Assembly: GCF_003431975.1 (NCBI RefSeq)
Contig: NZ_CP027116.1
Location: 1,612,001 to 1,676,000, forward strand
Direction of reading: 5' to 3'
DNA length: 64,000 nucleotides
Origin: Bacillus pumilus
GTDB lineage: Bacteria; Bacillota; Bacilli; Bacillales; Bacillaceae
Shown: piece after piece, positions 1 through 9,064 of the stretch
Numbering within the stretch: the first letter of the stretch is position 1
Layout of the letters: every line of letters starts with the position of its first letter
The notes under the pieces: generated by a model
Told to the model about the DNA's origin: nothing
The model's database searches: none
The model's input: only the letters and a program-made list of their open reading frames with translations
Translations under genes and position numbers: made by a program

Positions 1-1074
1 ACACTTCAAGGTCAAACGCTTGATTCATCTGATCTCAAGTCACTTGAAGAGTTATTCCAAAAAATGGAATCGTCGATTTACGGTGATCAAACTGATCAGC
101 CAGCTTCTGAACATAGTGAGCAGCTCATACAAGTCCACTTTTTCTTATATCAACTGCTCAATCAACAGCCGCTCAGCATTGATACAAAGCTAGTAAAGGA
201 TATTGAAACGAAAGGTCAAGACTTCATTCACTTTCTTTCGAAAAATGGAGTAGATGAGAAACTGATTCAGCAAGTCAAAGAGCAGTTCTTCTCGCAGGGA
301 TCAGCGCCAAAGCTGAATTCAATGTCTCAAAGTGAACTGAAACACTTTAATCAGTTAATCGACCATATGATGGCAAATGCAAAAGGGTCAGACAAAGAGT
401 TGAAAATTGCCTTAGGAGAATTGAAAGAATTGGTCTCTCCAAGACAAGAATCTACTCTTGCTACTCCTGCTAAAGGGGCTGCCTCTCTTGAATGGCTCAT
501 CAAAAAAGAAGTGGTCAAAGGGCAAAGCACTGCTGCACCTGCTTCTGAAAAAACGATCACTCATACGCTTTTGCCAGGTCATAAGCAGCTTTTTCAACTG
601 CAATCAGCAGCTCCTGTTCAGCAGACACAAACAACTGATGAAAAGCCGGGAACGGTTGATCAGCAAATTCTAAATACGTGGAAGCAAATGAAATTCACGC
701 CATTTGGTAACTCAAGCGGACGCTTTACAGTTCGATTAAATCCAGAAAATCTCGGATTTATCACGATTCAGCTGACGAAGCAAAATGGTATGTATGCGAG
801 TAAGATTACTGCTTCGACACAAGCGGCAAAAGAGCTGTTAGAGCATCACCTGCCGCAGCTCAAGCAGGCGCTTCCGAATATGTCGGTTCAAGTGGACCGT
901 TTCCATATACCACTTCAATCAAATGAACAGTCGTTATTTGGACAGTTTAATGAACAAAACAAGCAACAGCAGTCAAAAGGACACGATTTTCAGCAGCCTG
1001 ATGAACAGGAAGCAGAATTCCAAGATGTACTGGATGCTCTTGTTGGATCAGATGAAGAAGAGGAGGAAATCTAA
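1..1074 (+). CDS. fliK: Flagellar hook-length control protein FliK (5' partial)
   Basis: FliK is the secreted ruler that sets hook length and switches the export gate from hook to filament substrates by contacting FlhB. The frame is open from base 1, so the start lies upstream of the window; the ATG at 64 is only an internal methionine. The long Gln/Ser-rich middle has low complexity. The conserved C-terminal hook-length domain begins near base 700, with the core 'RLNPENLGFITIQL' followed by a helix 'LLEHHLPQLKQAL'. The Glu-rich tail ends at a TAA that shares a base with the next ATG (TAATG), implying translational coupling to flgD. The family call rests on the C-terminal domain and on position. 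Confidence 0.9.
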   Translation, partial: TLQGQTLDSSDLKSLEELFQKMESSIYGDQTDQPASEHSEQLIQVHFFLYQLLNQQPLSIDTKLVKDIETKGQDFIHFLSKNGVDEKLIQQVKEQFFSQGSAPKLNSMSQSELKHFNQLIDHMMANAKGSDKELKIALGELKELVSPRQESTLATPAKGAASLEWLIKKEVVKGQSTAAPASEKTITHTLLPGHKQLFQLQSAAPVQQTQTTDEKPGTVDQQILNTWKQMKFTPFGNSSGRFTVRLNPENLGFITIQLTKQNGMYASKITASTQAAKELLEHHLPQLKQALPNMSVQVDRFHIPLQSNEQSLFGQFNEQNKQQQSKGHDFQQPDEQEAEFQDVLDALVGSDEEEEEI

Positions 1075-1520
1075 TGGCAACAGTTGATGCTACGAATAGA
1101 ACAGTCGCACAAACAGACACTTCTTCAAACGCAGCAAAGAAAACAGATACGCTTGGCAAAGATCAATTCTTGAAAATATTGCTCACACAGCTTCAAAACC
1201 AAGATCCTACAAATCCACTAGATGACCGTGAGTTTGTCACACAGCTTGCGACATTTTCATCTTTAGAACAGCAAACCAATATGAACGATTCTATCACCAA
1301 GCTGAATCAGCTCATGTCTACATTTGTTGCACACCAAGATCCGTTTACGACGTATGTAGGGTGGATTGGTAAAGAAGTATCGGGCAAATTGGATGATAAA
1401 GAGATATCTGGCACTGTGAAGTCTGTGAAAAACATTGACAATGAATACTTCCTATATTTAGAAGATGGGACGAAAATCAGCCCTTGGGATGTTACAGCAG
1501 TTGGAGAAAAAACGAAGTAA
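1074..1520 (+). CDS. flgD: Flagellar hook capping protein FlgD
   Basis: FlgD forms the scaffold cap on which hook subunits polymerise and is discarded once the hook is complete. The 148 residues carry the N-terminal FlgD signature 'LGKDQFLKILLTQLQNQDP', then 'FVTQLATFSSLEQ', and a short C-terminal part. It is the compact form known as YlxG in B. subtilis, without the large C-terminal beta domain of enteric FlgD. The start overlaps the fliK stop. It sits directly upstream of the hook gene, as expected for a hook-assembly block. Confidence 0.93.
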   Translation: MATVDATNRTVAQTDTSSNAAKKTDTLGKDQFLKILLTQLQNQDPTNPLDDREFVTQLATFSSLEQQTNMNDSITKLNQLMSTFVAHQDPFTTYVGWIGKEVSGKLDDKEISGTVKSVKNIDNEYFLYLEDGTKISPWDVTAVGEKTK

Positions 1521-1537
1521 TTCGAGGAGGAAAATAA

Positions 1538-2329
1538 ATGTTACGCTCACTTTACTCAGGAATTAGCGGAATGAAAAACTTCCAGACAAAATTAGATGTT
1601 GTAGCCAATAACGTAGCCAACGTCAATACACACGGATACAAAAAAAGCCGTATCACTTTTAAAGATATGGTCAGCCAAACCATTTCAAGTTCTGGTGGGC
1701 CGACGAACAACTCTGGTTCAATCAACTCGAAACAAGTTGGTTTAGGATCATCTTTATCTTCTATTGATAAAATCATGTCAGCGGGAGCTTCTCAAAATAC
1801 AGATGAACCGTATGACTTCTATATCAATGGTGATGGATTCTTCCGTATTCAAAGTCAAGGAGAAATTCTTTATACAAGAACTGGGAATTTCAAACCTGAT
1901 TCAGAGGGAAGCTTAGTCACTTCTGATGGAAATTACCTGCTTGGAATGGATGGACAAAAGATAACGATTCCAGATGGCATTTCAAGTGTGAGTGTTGGTC
2001 CAGATGGGACGATTTCGGTTGTTGAAAACAATGTATCAAGAACCGTTGGTCAAGTATCACTCGTTTCGTTCCGTAACGCAGGAGGGTTAGACAAAGTTGG
2101 TGACAACCTTTACCGCCAAACGTTAAGTTCAGGTGCACCAAGTAACCCTATCGTACCTGGTGAAGAAGGAACGGGCGTGATCCAAACAGGTAGACTTGAA
2201 ATGTCGAACGTTGATTTAACAGACGAGTTTACCGAAATGATTATCGCACAGCGCGGATTCCAATCGAATGCAAAGACGATCACAACATCTGATGAAATCC
2301 TTCAAGAGCTTGTGAATCTGAAACGATAG
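1538..2329 (+). CDS. flgE: Flagellar hook protein FlgE (FlgG-like)
   Basis: This is the subunit of the hook, the universal joint between rod and filament, exported by the FlhA/FlhB gate. The N-terminus 'MLRSLYSGISGMKNFQ' with 'LDVVANNVANVNTHGYKK' is the axial-protein signature. The C-terminus 'EMIIAQRGFQSNAKTITTSDE' is the matching D0 helix. At 263 residues it is short for a hook protein and resembles distal-rod FlgG, which is why B. subtilis versions were first called FlgG. I follow the hook assignment because of its position after fliK and flgD. A GAGGAGG site lies 7-8 bases before the ATG. Confidence 0.9.
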   Translation: MLRSLYSGISGMKNFQTKLDVVANNVANVNTHGYKKSRITFKDMVSQTISSSGGPTNNSGSINSKQVGLGSSLSSIDKIMSAGASQNTDEPYDFYINGDGFFRIQSQGEILYTRTGNFKPDSEGSLVTSDGNYLLGMDGQKITIPDGISSVSVGPDGTISVVENNVSRTVGQVSLVSFRNAGGLDKVGDNLYRQTLSSGAPSNPIVPGEEGTGVIQTGRLEMSNVDLTDEFTEMIIAQRGFQSNAKTITTSDEILQELVNLKR

Positions 2330-2345
2330 GAGGTAGGGGGAGCGA

Positions 2346-2582
2346 GTGATCGCTTCTCTGCTTAATATGATTGAAGTGACAAGATTGAATGGCAAAGGAT
2401 TTATGCTGAACGCTCTCCATATTGAGCAAATCGAAAGCTTTCCAGACACGACCATTACATTAGCCAATGGAAAGAAATTCGTTGTGAAAGAAGATGAAGA
2501 GCAGCTTCAAGAGAAGATCATTTCTTTCTACAGAAAAATCCAAGTCATTTCATTGAACCAAGGAATAGAGGAGTTTGAATGA
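2346..2582 (+). CDS. swrD: Swarming motility protein SwrD (FlbD family)
   Basis: This is a small FlbD-family protein (YlzI in B. subtilis) that promotes flagellar power and swarming. The core '[23 protein letters not shown]', followed by an '[18 protein letters not shown]' beta segment, is diagnostic. The start is uncertain. GTG at 2346 follows GGAGGT (2329-2334) and a G-rich run. ATG at 2367 gives the usual N-terminus seen in the family but has no Shine-Dalgarno of its own. The last bases overlap the fliL start (ATGA). Confidence 0.85.
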   Translation: MIASLLNMIEVTRLNGKGFMLNALHIEQIESFPDTTITLANGKKFVVKEDEEQLQEKIISFYRKIQVISLNQGIEEFE

Positions 2583-3007
2583 AGAAGAAATTAGTCGTAG
2601 TAATGCTAATCATGATTATTGCCATCGGTGGAATAGGAGCAGGCATCATCTACCTGCTGAATGGATCAGACGAAGCAAAAGCTGAAAAAGAGCCAACAGC
2701 AGATGAAGTCGTAAAAGCTTCTGTTGAAATTCCTGAGATTGTTACTAATTTAAAGTCTGAAGGAAATGCGGTTAAACTTGTATTGAATATTGAAACGGAC
2801 TCTGAAAAAGCAAAAGAAGAGCTTGAGAAAAGAAGTTTTCAAGTGAAAGATGCCGTAATCGATATTTTATCTGACACAAATGCAGATGAACTTGATGGCA
2901 AAAAAGGCAGAGAACATTTTAAAACACAAGTCAAAAACAAAGTGAATAACTATTTGCAAGATGGCAAGGTGAAAGAAGTATATATAACCTCCTTTAATCT
3001 GCAATAG
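2579..3007 (+). CDS. fliL: Flagellar basal body-associated protein FliL
   Basis: FliL is a single-pass inner-membrane protein that surrounds the stator units and supports torque. Residues about 5-27 form one hydrophobic segment after a Lys-rich start. The remaining ~110 residues are the extracytoplasmic FliL domain, with the typical '[12 protein letters not shown]' strand and a C-terminal '[12 protein letters not shown]'. Its start overlaps the swrD stop, so translation is probably coupled. Length is normal for the family. Confidence 0.93.
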   Translation: MKKKLVVVMLIMIIAIGGIGAGIIYLLNGSDEAKAEKEPTADEVVKASVEIPEIVTNLKSEGNAVKLVLNIETDSEKAKEELEKRSFQVKDAVIDILSDTNADELDGKKGREHFKTQVKNKVNNYLQDGKVKEVYITSFNLQ

Positions 3008-3039
3008 AGGCGATTAATTGACACGATGGAGGTGAAGAA

Positions 3040-4038
3040 ATGTCAGGAGAAGTGCTTTCCCAGAATGAGATCGATGCATTATTATCCGCCATATCTACAG
3101 GTGAAATGGATGCAGAAGAGCTGAAAAAAGAAGAAACGACGAAAAAAGTAAAGGTGTATGACTTTAAACGTGCACTGCGTTTTTCAAAAGACCAGATTCG
3201 AAGTTTAACAAGGATTCATGATAACTTCGCTAGACTGCTCACCACGCACTTTTCAGCTCAGCTACGATCATATATTCAAATTACTGTCAGCTCGGTTGAC
3301 CAAGTACCATACGAAGAATTTATTCGTTCGATTCCTAATATGACATTATTAAACTTATTTTATGTCAGCCCACTTGAAGGAAGAATCATGCTTGAAGTGA
3401 ACCCAACAATCGGCTATGCCATGATGGACAGGCTGATGGGCGGGATTGGCATTAGTCATAATAAGACAGAATCACTTACAGAAATCGAAACAAAGATTAT
3501 CTCAAACATGTTTGAGGGAGCTTTGGAAAATTACAGAGAAGCGTGGCAGTCCATAACCGACATCGAGCCAGAAATGGCAGATTTCGAGGTAAATCCCCAG
3601 TTTGTTCAAATGGTGTCACCAAACGAAACAGTTGTCGTCATTTCTCTTAATACACAAATTGGTGAGGTAAGCGGGGTTATTAACCTATGTATTCCTCATG
3701 TTGTATTAGAGCCTATTATTCCGAAGCTGTCTGTACACTACTGGATGCAGTCTGAACGAAATGAACCAAAGCAACAAGAAACAAAGGCCATTGAAAAACG
3801 GATTATGACGGCAAAAATACCGGTAGTCGCAGAGCTAGGGGAATCGGAAATGACGGTGGAAGAGTTTTTGAATTTGGAAATTGGTGATTGTATTGCCCTG
3901 GACAAACCAGTAAATGCGCCTCTTACTGTTATGGTCGGAAATAAACCGAAATTCTTGGGACAGGCCGGCCGCGTGAATCGGAAACAGGCGATTCAAATTC
4001 TAGATCACGACATAAGAGGTGAAGAAGATGGAGAATAA
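3040..4038 (+). CDS. fliM: Flagellar motor switch protein FliM
   Basis: FliM is the C-ring protein that receives CheY-P and couples it to rotational switching. The N-terminal CheY-binding motif 'LSQNEIDALL' is at residues ~6-15. The middle CheC-like domain holds 'GGIGIS', and the C-terminal SpoA/FliN-like domain runs from about residue 255 to 325. A GGAGGTG site sits 7 bases before the ATG. The end overlaps the start of fliY by 11 bases. 332 residues is the standard length. Confidence 0.96.
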   Translation: MSGEVLSQNEIDALLSAISTGEMDAEELKKEETTKKVKVYDFKRALRFSKDQIRSLTRIHDNFARLLTTHFSAQLRSYIQITVSSVDQVPYEEFIRSIPNMTLLNLFYVSPLEGRIMLEVNPTIGYAMMDRLMGGIGISHNKTESLTEIETKIISNMFEGALENYREAWQSITDIEPEMADFEVNPQFVQMVSPNETVVVISLNTQIGEVSGVINLCIPHVVLEPIIPKLSVHYWMQSERNEPKQQETKAIEKRIMTAKIPVVAELGESEMTVEEFLNLEIGDCIALDKPVNAPLTVMVGNKPKFLGQAGRVNRKQAIQILDHDIRGEEDGE

Positions 4039-5152
4039 CGGAAGTAAATTATCACAAGATGAAATTGATGCGCTCCTAAAAGGAGGCAGCAATGACGATA
4101 TAGAGCCTGATACAGTCCTTTCTGCAATGGAACAAGATGCCATTGGGGAAATTGGAAATATTTCATTTGGTAGCTCTGCAACAGCACTTTCAACCCTATT
4201 AAATCAAAAAGTGGAGATTACCACTCCAACTGTCACAGTGATTCAAAAGAGTAAGCTGAATGAGGAATTTCCTCATCCGTACGTCGCGATTGAAGTGAAC
4301 TATACGGAAGGATTCAGTGCAAGTAACCTGCTTGTCGTCCAGCAAACAGATGCAGCAGTCATTGCGGACTTAATGATGGGCGGAGACGGGACAAATGCTG
4401 ACCCTTCTTTAAGCGAGATTCACTTAAGTGCAGTACAAGAAGCAATGAACCAAATGATGGGTTCTGCTGCAACATCCATGTCGACGGTCTTTAATAAAAA
4501 GATTGATATTTCTCCGCCTCGCGTCGAATTACTTGATGTGAAAGAAGGAGAAGGAACAGACCGAATTCCAGCTGAAGAAATGCTTGTCAAGGTGTCCTTC
4601 AGATTAAAAATAGGTGAACTCATTGATTCAAATATTATGCAGCTTTATCCTATTACATTTGCGAAGGATTTAATCGCAGAATTAACAGTCTCTGCGCAAG
4701 AGGAAGAGCCGGTTCAAGAACCTCAAACGAGTACACCTGAACCTCAGCAGGCAGCGCCGCAGACGCAATCTGCACCAGCGCAGCAAGCAGCTCCTCCGAA
4801 AAGACAGGCGAAGCCAAAACCGGCAGAACCTGTAAATGTAGCACCTGTTACATTTGAAGCGTTCAGTGAGCCTCAGCACACGACAAGTCAGCTTGGAAAT
4901 CTAGATATGCTGATGGATATTCCACTTTCTATTACGGTTGAACTTGGAAGAACTCAGCGTAGTGTGAAAGAAGTTCTTGAACTTTCAGCTGGAAGTATCA
5001 TTGAACTGGACAAACTTGCTGGAGAGCCAGTAGACATTCTAGTTAACAAACGCATCGTCGCCAAAGGGGAAGTCGTTGTCATTGATGAGAACTTTGGTGT
5101 TCGTGTAACTGACATTTTAAGTCAGTCAGAAAGACTATCTAATTTAAAATAA
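4028..5152 (+). CDS. fliY: Flagellar motor switch phosphatase FliY
   Basis: FliY is the Gram-positive C-ring component combining a FliN domain with a CheC-type CheY-P phosphatase. The N-terminus repeats the CheY-binding motif 'LSQDEIDALL'. Two CheC-type active-site helices are visible, 'AIGEIGNISFGSSATAL' and 'AVQEAMNQMMGSAATSM'. A Pro/Gln/Ala-rich linker (about residues 225-280) leads to the FliN-like domain. ATG 4028 is preferred over the upstream GTG at 4019 because AGAGGTG lies 6-7 bases before it. Confidence 0.95.
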   Translation: MENNGSKLSQDEIDALLKGGSNDDIEPDTVLSAMEQDAIGEIGNISFGSSATALSTLLNQKVEITTPTVTVIQKSKLNEEFPHPYVAIEVNYTEGFSASNLLVVQQTDAAVIADLMMGGDGTNADPSLSEIHLSAVQEAMNQMMGSAATSMSTVFNKKIDISPPRVELLDVKEGEGTDRIPAEEMLVKVSFRLKIGELIDSNIMQLYPITFAKDLIAELTVSAQEEEPVQEPQTSTPEPQQAAPQTQSAPAQQAAPPKRQAKPKPAEPVNVAPVTFEAFSEPQHTTSQLGNLDMLMDIPLSITVELGRTQRSVKEVLELSAGSIIELDKLAGEPVDILVNKRIVAKGEVVVIDENFGVRVTDILSQSERLSNLK

Positions 5153-5179
5153 ACAAACATATAGGGAGAGAATAAGTAA

Positions 5180-5542
5180 ATGGCTACTAAGGTATTAATC
5201 GTAGATGATGCAGCATTCATGAGAATGATGATAAAGGATATTCTTGTAAAAAATGGATTTGATGTAGTAGGAGAAGCAGAAAACGGCGCTCAAGCTGTTG
5301 AAAAATTTAAAGAAACTTCTCCAGATCTTGTGACAATGGATATCACAATGCCAGAAATGGACGGGATCACAGCTTTAAAAGAAATTAAACAAATCGATGC
5401 TTCTGCAAAGATCATCATGTGTTCTGCAATGGGACAACAGTCCATGGTTATTGATGCGATCCAAGCAGGTGCAAAAGACTTTATCGTAAAGCCGTTCCAG
5501 GCAGACCGTGTACTTGAAGCAATTAATAAAACGTTAGGCTAA
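5180..5542 (+). CDS. cheY: Chemotaxis response regulator CheY
   Basis: This is a single receiver domain that, once phosphorylated by CheA, binds FliM; in B. subtilis this favours counter-clockwise rotation and smooth swimming. The acidic pair is 'VDD' near residues 8-10, and the phospho-acceptor is Asp54 in 'VTMDITMPEM'. The switch Ser/Thr lies in 'MCSAMGQQ' and the conserved Lys in 'IVKPF'. The 120 residues contain no output domain. It lies between the switch genes and the export genes, as in B. subtilis. Confidence 0.97.
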   Translation: MATKVLIVDDAAFMRMMIKDILVKNGFDVVGEAENGAQAVEKFKETSPDLVTMDITMPEMDGITALKEIKQIDASAKIIMCSAMGQQSMVIDAIQAGAKDFIVKPFQADRVLEAINKTLG

Positions 5543-5560
5543 AAAAGGGTGTAAGACTTG

Positions 5561-6220
5561 TTGAAAAAACGTTTGATATGTATAGCAATGATCAGTTTTA
5601 TGCTTTTCTTGACGATGCAGCCTGCCTCACTGTTTGCTGAAACGAAAGATCCTGAAAATGGCACAGTGAATGACTGGATTAAAGAAGAGAAAGGCAGCAA
5701 AGAGGATAAAGAAAAGAAAACCACTAACAATCAAACGAATCCGGCAGAAGAAGTTCCCTCTTCTTCTGTCTCCATTATGGATTTTGTCAAAATGATTGGT
5801 GCCTTACTTTTTGTCATCCTGCTCATATACGGATTGGTGAGATTTGTTGGTAAGCAAAACCGTTTACTCAAACCATTTCGTTATGTTGAAAATATTGGTG
5901 GAACGACAGTTGGTCAAAACCGTTCAGTCCAGCTTATCAAAGTGGGCAAACGAGTATTAGTTGTCGGTGTAGCTGATTCCATTCAGTTGCTAAAAGAAAT
6001 TGATGATGAACAAGAATGTGAAGCGATCGTGAAACAATATGAAGAAGCGATGGAAAGCAAGACAGATCTTCCAAAAATCGTTCAAAAATTCACTTCGCAG
6101 GTAAAGAAACAAAATCAGTCAACCACTTCTTCTTTTTCAGCCAATTTAAAGGCGCAGCTAGCCGAATTGAAAAAGACCCAATCAGAAGTCAGAAAGAAAG
6201 GCCCGAAACAAAATGAATGA
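5561..6220 (+). CDS. fliZ: Flagellar biosynthesis protein FliZ/FliO
   Basis: FliO-type membrane protein that helps assemble the FliP ring of the export gate. It begins with a signal-like segment 'LICIAMISFMLFLTM', followed by a Lys/Glu-rich extracytoplasmic stretch. One transmembrane helix lies near residues 70-95 ('MIGALLFVILLIYGLVRFV'). The FliO cytoplasmic domain 'GGTTVGQNRSVQLIKVGKRVLVVGV' follows. Two TTG codons are adjacent (5558, 5561). I took 5561 because AAAGGGTG lies 8 bases upstream. It overlaps fliP. Confidence 0.9.
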   Translation: MKKRLICIAMISFMLFLTMQPASLFAETKDPENGTVNDWIKEEKGSKEDKEKKTTNNQTNPAEEVPSSSVSIMDFVKMIGALLFVILLIYGLVRFVGKQNRLLKPFRYVENIGGTTVGQNRSVQLIKVGKRVLVVGVADSIQLLKEIDDEQECEAIVKQYEEAMESKTDLPKIVQKFTSQVKKQNQSTTSSFSANLKAQLAELKKTQSEVRKKGPKQNE

Positions 6221-6878
6221 GTTTATCGATTTATTTAATTCCAGCGGCGCAGGGAATATTAGCACATCTGTCCGTCTGCTTTTACTTTTAACCGTATTTT
6301 CGGTTGCGCCAGGCATTCTCATTTTAATGACGTGTTTTACACGGATTGTGATTGTTCTTTCATTCGTCAGAACGTCACTTGCAACCAACTCAATGCCGCC
6401 AAACCAAGTGCTTGTAGGGCTTGCTTTGTTTCTCACATTTTTTATCATGGCACCCACGTTCTCAGAGATTAATAAGGAGGCACTTACGCCGCTTTTAAAT
6501 GATGATATTACGTTAAATCAGGCATATGAAAAAGCCGAAGTGCCGATTAAAGAGTTTATGAGTAAACATACGAGACAGAAAGATTTGGCTTTATTTCTTA
6601 GTTACGCAAAAATGGATACACCTGAATCGATAAAAGATATTCCTTTAACGGCGATGGTACCCGCTTTTGCAATATCAGAATTAAAGACGGCATTTCAAAT
6701 TGGTTTCATGATCTTTATTCCATTTTTAATTATTGACATGGTGGTTGCAAGTGTCTTGATGTCAATGGGGATGATGATGCTTCCGCCAGTTATGATATCG
6801 CTCCCTTTCAAAATATTGTTATTTGTTCTAGTCGATGGATGGTATTTGATAGTTAAATCTTTGCTGCAAAGCTTTTAG
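6213..6878 (+). CDS. fliP: Flagellar type III export gate protein FliP
   Basis: FliP forms the core of the export gate with FliQ and FliR. Several hydrophobic helices are visible, with FliP signatures 'MTCFTRIVIVLSFVR' and 'SMPPNQVLVGLALFLTFF' in the N-terminal half and 'MGMMMLPPVMISLPFKILLF' near the C-terminus. 221 residues is the family length. Unlike many proteobacterial FliP proteins it has no obvious long cleavable signal peptide. The start overlaps fliZ by 8 bases. Confidence 0.96.
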   Translation: MNEFIDLFNSSGAGNISTSVRLLLLLTVFSVAPGILILMTCFTRIVIVLSFVRTSLATNSMPPNQVLVGLALFLTFFIMAPTFSEINKEALTPLLNDDITLNQAYEKAEVPIKEFMSKHTRQKDLALFLSYAKMDTPESIKDIPLTAMVPAFAISELKTAFQIGFMIFIPFLIIDMVVASVLMSMGMMMLPPVMISLPFKILLFVLVDGWYLIVKSLLQSF

Positions 6879-6894
6879 AGTAGGTGCTTAAAAC

Positions 6895-7164
6895 ATGAGT
6901 TCAGAATTTGTCATTACGATGGCTGAAAGGTCAGTGTATGTTGTATTACTAGTCAGCGGGCCTCTTTTAGCGCTGGCACTCATTGTGGGACTGATTGTCA
7001 GTGTGTTTCAGGCGACAACCCAAATTCAAGAACAGACGCTTGCGTTTATTCCTAAGATTGTGGCAGTTCTCATTGGACTTGTTGTATTTGGTCCATGGAT
7101 GCTGTCGACAATTGTGTCCTTTACGACAGAGCTGTTCTCGAATTTAGATCGATTTGCAGGTTAA
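6895..7164 (+). CDS. fliQ: Flagellar export gate protein FliQ
   Basis: FliQ is a small two-helix membrane protein that packs around the FliP-FliR core of the export gate. The 89 residues show a helix 'VYVVLLVSGPLLALALIVGLIVSVFQATTQIQEQTL', given here only as the span of residues ~14-49, and a second helix at ~52-75. The 'QATTQIQEQTLAFIPK' loop is the family signature. It is separated from fliP by 16 bases and from fliR by 6. Confidence 0.95.
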   Translation: MSSEFVITMAERSVYVVLLVSGPLLALALIVGLIVSVFQATTQIQEQTLAFIPKIVAVLIGLVVFGPWMLSTIVSFTTELFSNLDRFAG

Positions 7165-7170
7165 CCGGCG

Positions 7171-7950
7171 ATGTCAATCATAGAATTATTCCCTGCTTTT
7201 CTTTTAGTTTTTATTCGAATCACTGCTTTTTTTGTGACAGTACCGCTTTTAGCGCATAGAACAATCCCAGCTATACACAGAGTTGGATTCTCACTGTTTT
7301 TAGCCGTGATCAGTTTTAGCACGATTAAAGAACCGCCAGCACTCGACATAGACGGCCTTTATATGATGCTTGCGGTGAAAGAAGCAATGGTCGGACTTCT
7401 GCTTGGACTGATTGCATATATCATGGTGTCCGCTGTTCAAATTGCCGGCTCATTCATTGATTTTCAAATGGGGTTTGCGATCGCCAATGTCATTGATCCA
7501 CAAACAGGGGCACAAACGCCGCTGATGGGACAGTTTTTTTATACAGTCACATTGCTATTGATGCTCGCAACCAATGCACATCATTTGCTGCTTGATGGGA
7601 TCTATTACAGCTTTCAATATATTGCAGTTGATCAGTATGCGCTGAATTTCGGCAGTGAATCCTTTGCTTACTTTATTGCAAAGAGCTTCAACCAAATGTT
7701 CATCATTGCCTTTCAAATCTCAGCACCAGTTGTGGCCAGTTTATTTTTGGTCGATTTGGCATTAGGCATTGTGGCACGAACAGTTCCGCAGATGAACGTA
7801 TTTGTGGTCGGACTTCCTATTAAAATGGGTGTGAGTTTTATTATGATCATCATTTGTATGGGTGTCATTTTCGGTGTTGTTCAAAATACATTTGAAACGA
7901 TTGTGCTCACCATGCGGAATTTCTTAGCATTGGTCGGTGGTTCGTCATGA
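7171..7950 (+). CDS. fliR: Flagellar export gate protein FliR
   Basis: FliR is the single-copy subunit that closes the FliP/FliQ spiral of the export gate. The 259 residues are almost entirely transmembrane, with about six hydrophobic segments. The conserved 'GFAIANVIDPQTGAQTPLMGQF' region occupies residues ~107-128, and the late segment 'LPIKMGVSFIMIIICMGV' is also typical. The stop overlaps the flhB start (ATGA), consistent with the tight gate-gene block and with FliR-FlhB contact (some species fuse them). Confidence 0.95.
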   Translation: MSIIELFPAFLLVFIRITAFFVTVPLLAHRTIPAIHRVGFSLFLAVISFSTIKEPPALDIDGLYMMLAVKEAMVGLLLGLIAYIMVSAVQIAGSFIDFQMGFAIANVIDPQTGAQTPLMGQFFYTVTLLLMLATNAHHLLLDGIYYSFQYIAVDQYALNFGSESFAYFIAKSFNQMFIIAFQISAPVVASLFLVDLALGIVARTVPQMNVFVVGLPIKMGVSFIMIIICMGVIFGVVQNTFETIVLTMRNFLALVGGSS

Positions 7951-9035
7951 TCTCAAGACTGAGACTAGATTTGCAATTTTTCGCAGGTGAAAAAACAGAA
8001 AAAGCAACGCCAAAAAAGAGACAGGACTCACGTAAAAAAGGGCAGGTTGCCAAAAGCACCGACGTCAATACAGCCATCTCATTTCTACTAATCTTTTTAT
8101 CATTCTTTTTTATTGGGCCTTTTATGAAAGAGCGTATTATAGCGCTCATCGAACGTTTTTATTCAACAACCATGCTAATGAAAGTTAGCACATCTAATAT
8201 TCATCAACTATTTGTGGAATTGCTTCAAGAAACAGCGCTCCTCCTCATGCCAATCCTTGGTGTTGGTATGCTGGCAGGTATCATTAGTAACTACTTACAA
8301 GTCGGGTTTCTCTTTTCGACAGAAGTAATCAAACCGAAATTAGAAAAACTCGATCCAATCAAAGGGTTTAAACGGATATACAGTATTCGAGCCCTTGTAG
8401 AGCTATTAAAATCCATTTTAAAAATTGGATTTGTTGGTTTTGCGACATTCATTGCACTTTGGACGCACTTTGATGAAATCCTGCGGCTTCCTTTATTAAC
8501 AGCAGAGGAAACCCTTCATTTCGTCGCAAATATGACCCTCATTATGGGTCTCTATGCAGCAGGTGCGCTCTTGATTTTAGCGTGGCTTGATTATATGTAT
8601 CAGAAATTTGATTACGAAAAAAACTTACGGATGTCCAAACAAGACATCAAAGATGAGTATAAAAAATCTGAGGGTGACCCGCTCATAAAATCTAAAATTA
8701 AACAGCGGCAGCGGGAAATGGCCATGAGACGGATGATGCAGGAAGTCCCAAAAGCGGACGTCATCATTACAAACCCGACGCACTACGCAATTGCCTTGAA
8801 ATATGACGAAGAAAAAATGGATGCTCCTTATGTTGTAGCAAAAGGGACAGACATTTTGGCTTTGAAAATTAGAACGATTGCGAAAGAGCACGATGTCATG
8901 ACTGTAGAAAACCGGCCGCTCGCTCGTGCGCTTTATGATCAAGTTGACATTGATCAAGCAGTGCCAGAGGAATACTTTAAGGCAATCGCCGAAATTTTAG
9001 CTTACGTCTATAAAACGAAACAAAAGATTTTATGA
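7947..9035 (+). CDS. flhB: Flagellar export switch protein FlhB
   Basis: FlhB is the gate protein whose cytoplasmic domain self-cleaves to change export specificity. The N-terminus 'LQFFAGEKTEKATPKKRQDS' is the family signature. Four hydrophobic segments lie between residues ~42 and 215. The autocleavage motif NPTH is at residues 276-279. The C-terminal domain ends in 'AEILAYVYKTKQKIL'. All expected residues for cleavage are present. It overlaps fliR by 4 bases. Confidence 0.96.
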   Translation: MISRLRLDLQFFAGEKTEKATPKKRQDSRKKGQVAKSTDVNTAISFLLIFLSFFFIGPFMKERIIALIERFYSTTMLMKVSTSNIHQLFVELLQETALLLMPILGVGMLAGIISNYLQVGFLFSTEVIKPKLEKLDPIKGFKRIYSIRALVELLKSILKIGFVGFATFIALWTHFDEILRLPLLTAEETLHFVANMTLIMGLYAAGALLILAWLDYMYQKFDYEKNLRMSKQDIKDEYKKSEGDPLIKSKIKQRQREMAMRRMMQEVPKADVIITNPTHYAIALKYDEEKMDAPYVVAKGTDILALKIRTIAKEHDVMTVENRPLARALYDQVDIDQAVPEEYFKAIAEILAYVYKTKQKIL

Positions 9036-9064
9036 ATTTTTGGTTTTAAAAGGAGAGAACAGGC

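Noticed and set aside
64..66. ATG at 64 as the true fliK start
   Set aside because: The frame is open back to base 1 with FliK-like Leu/Ser-rich sequence and no ribosome binding site precedes the ATG, so the gene is cut by the window edge.
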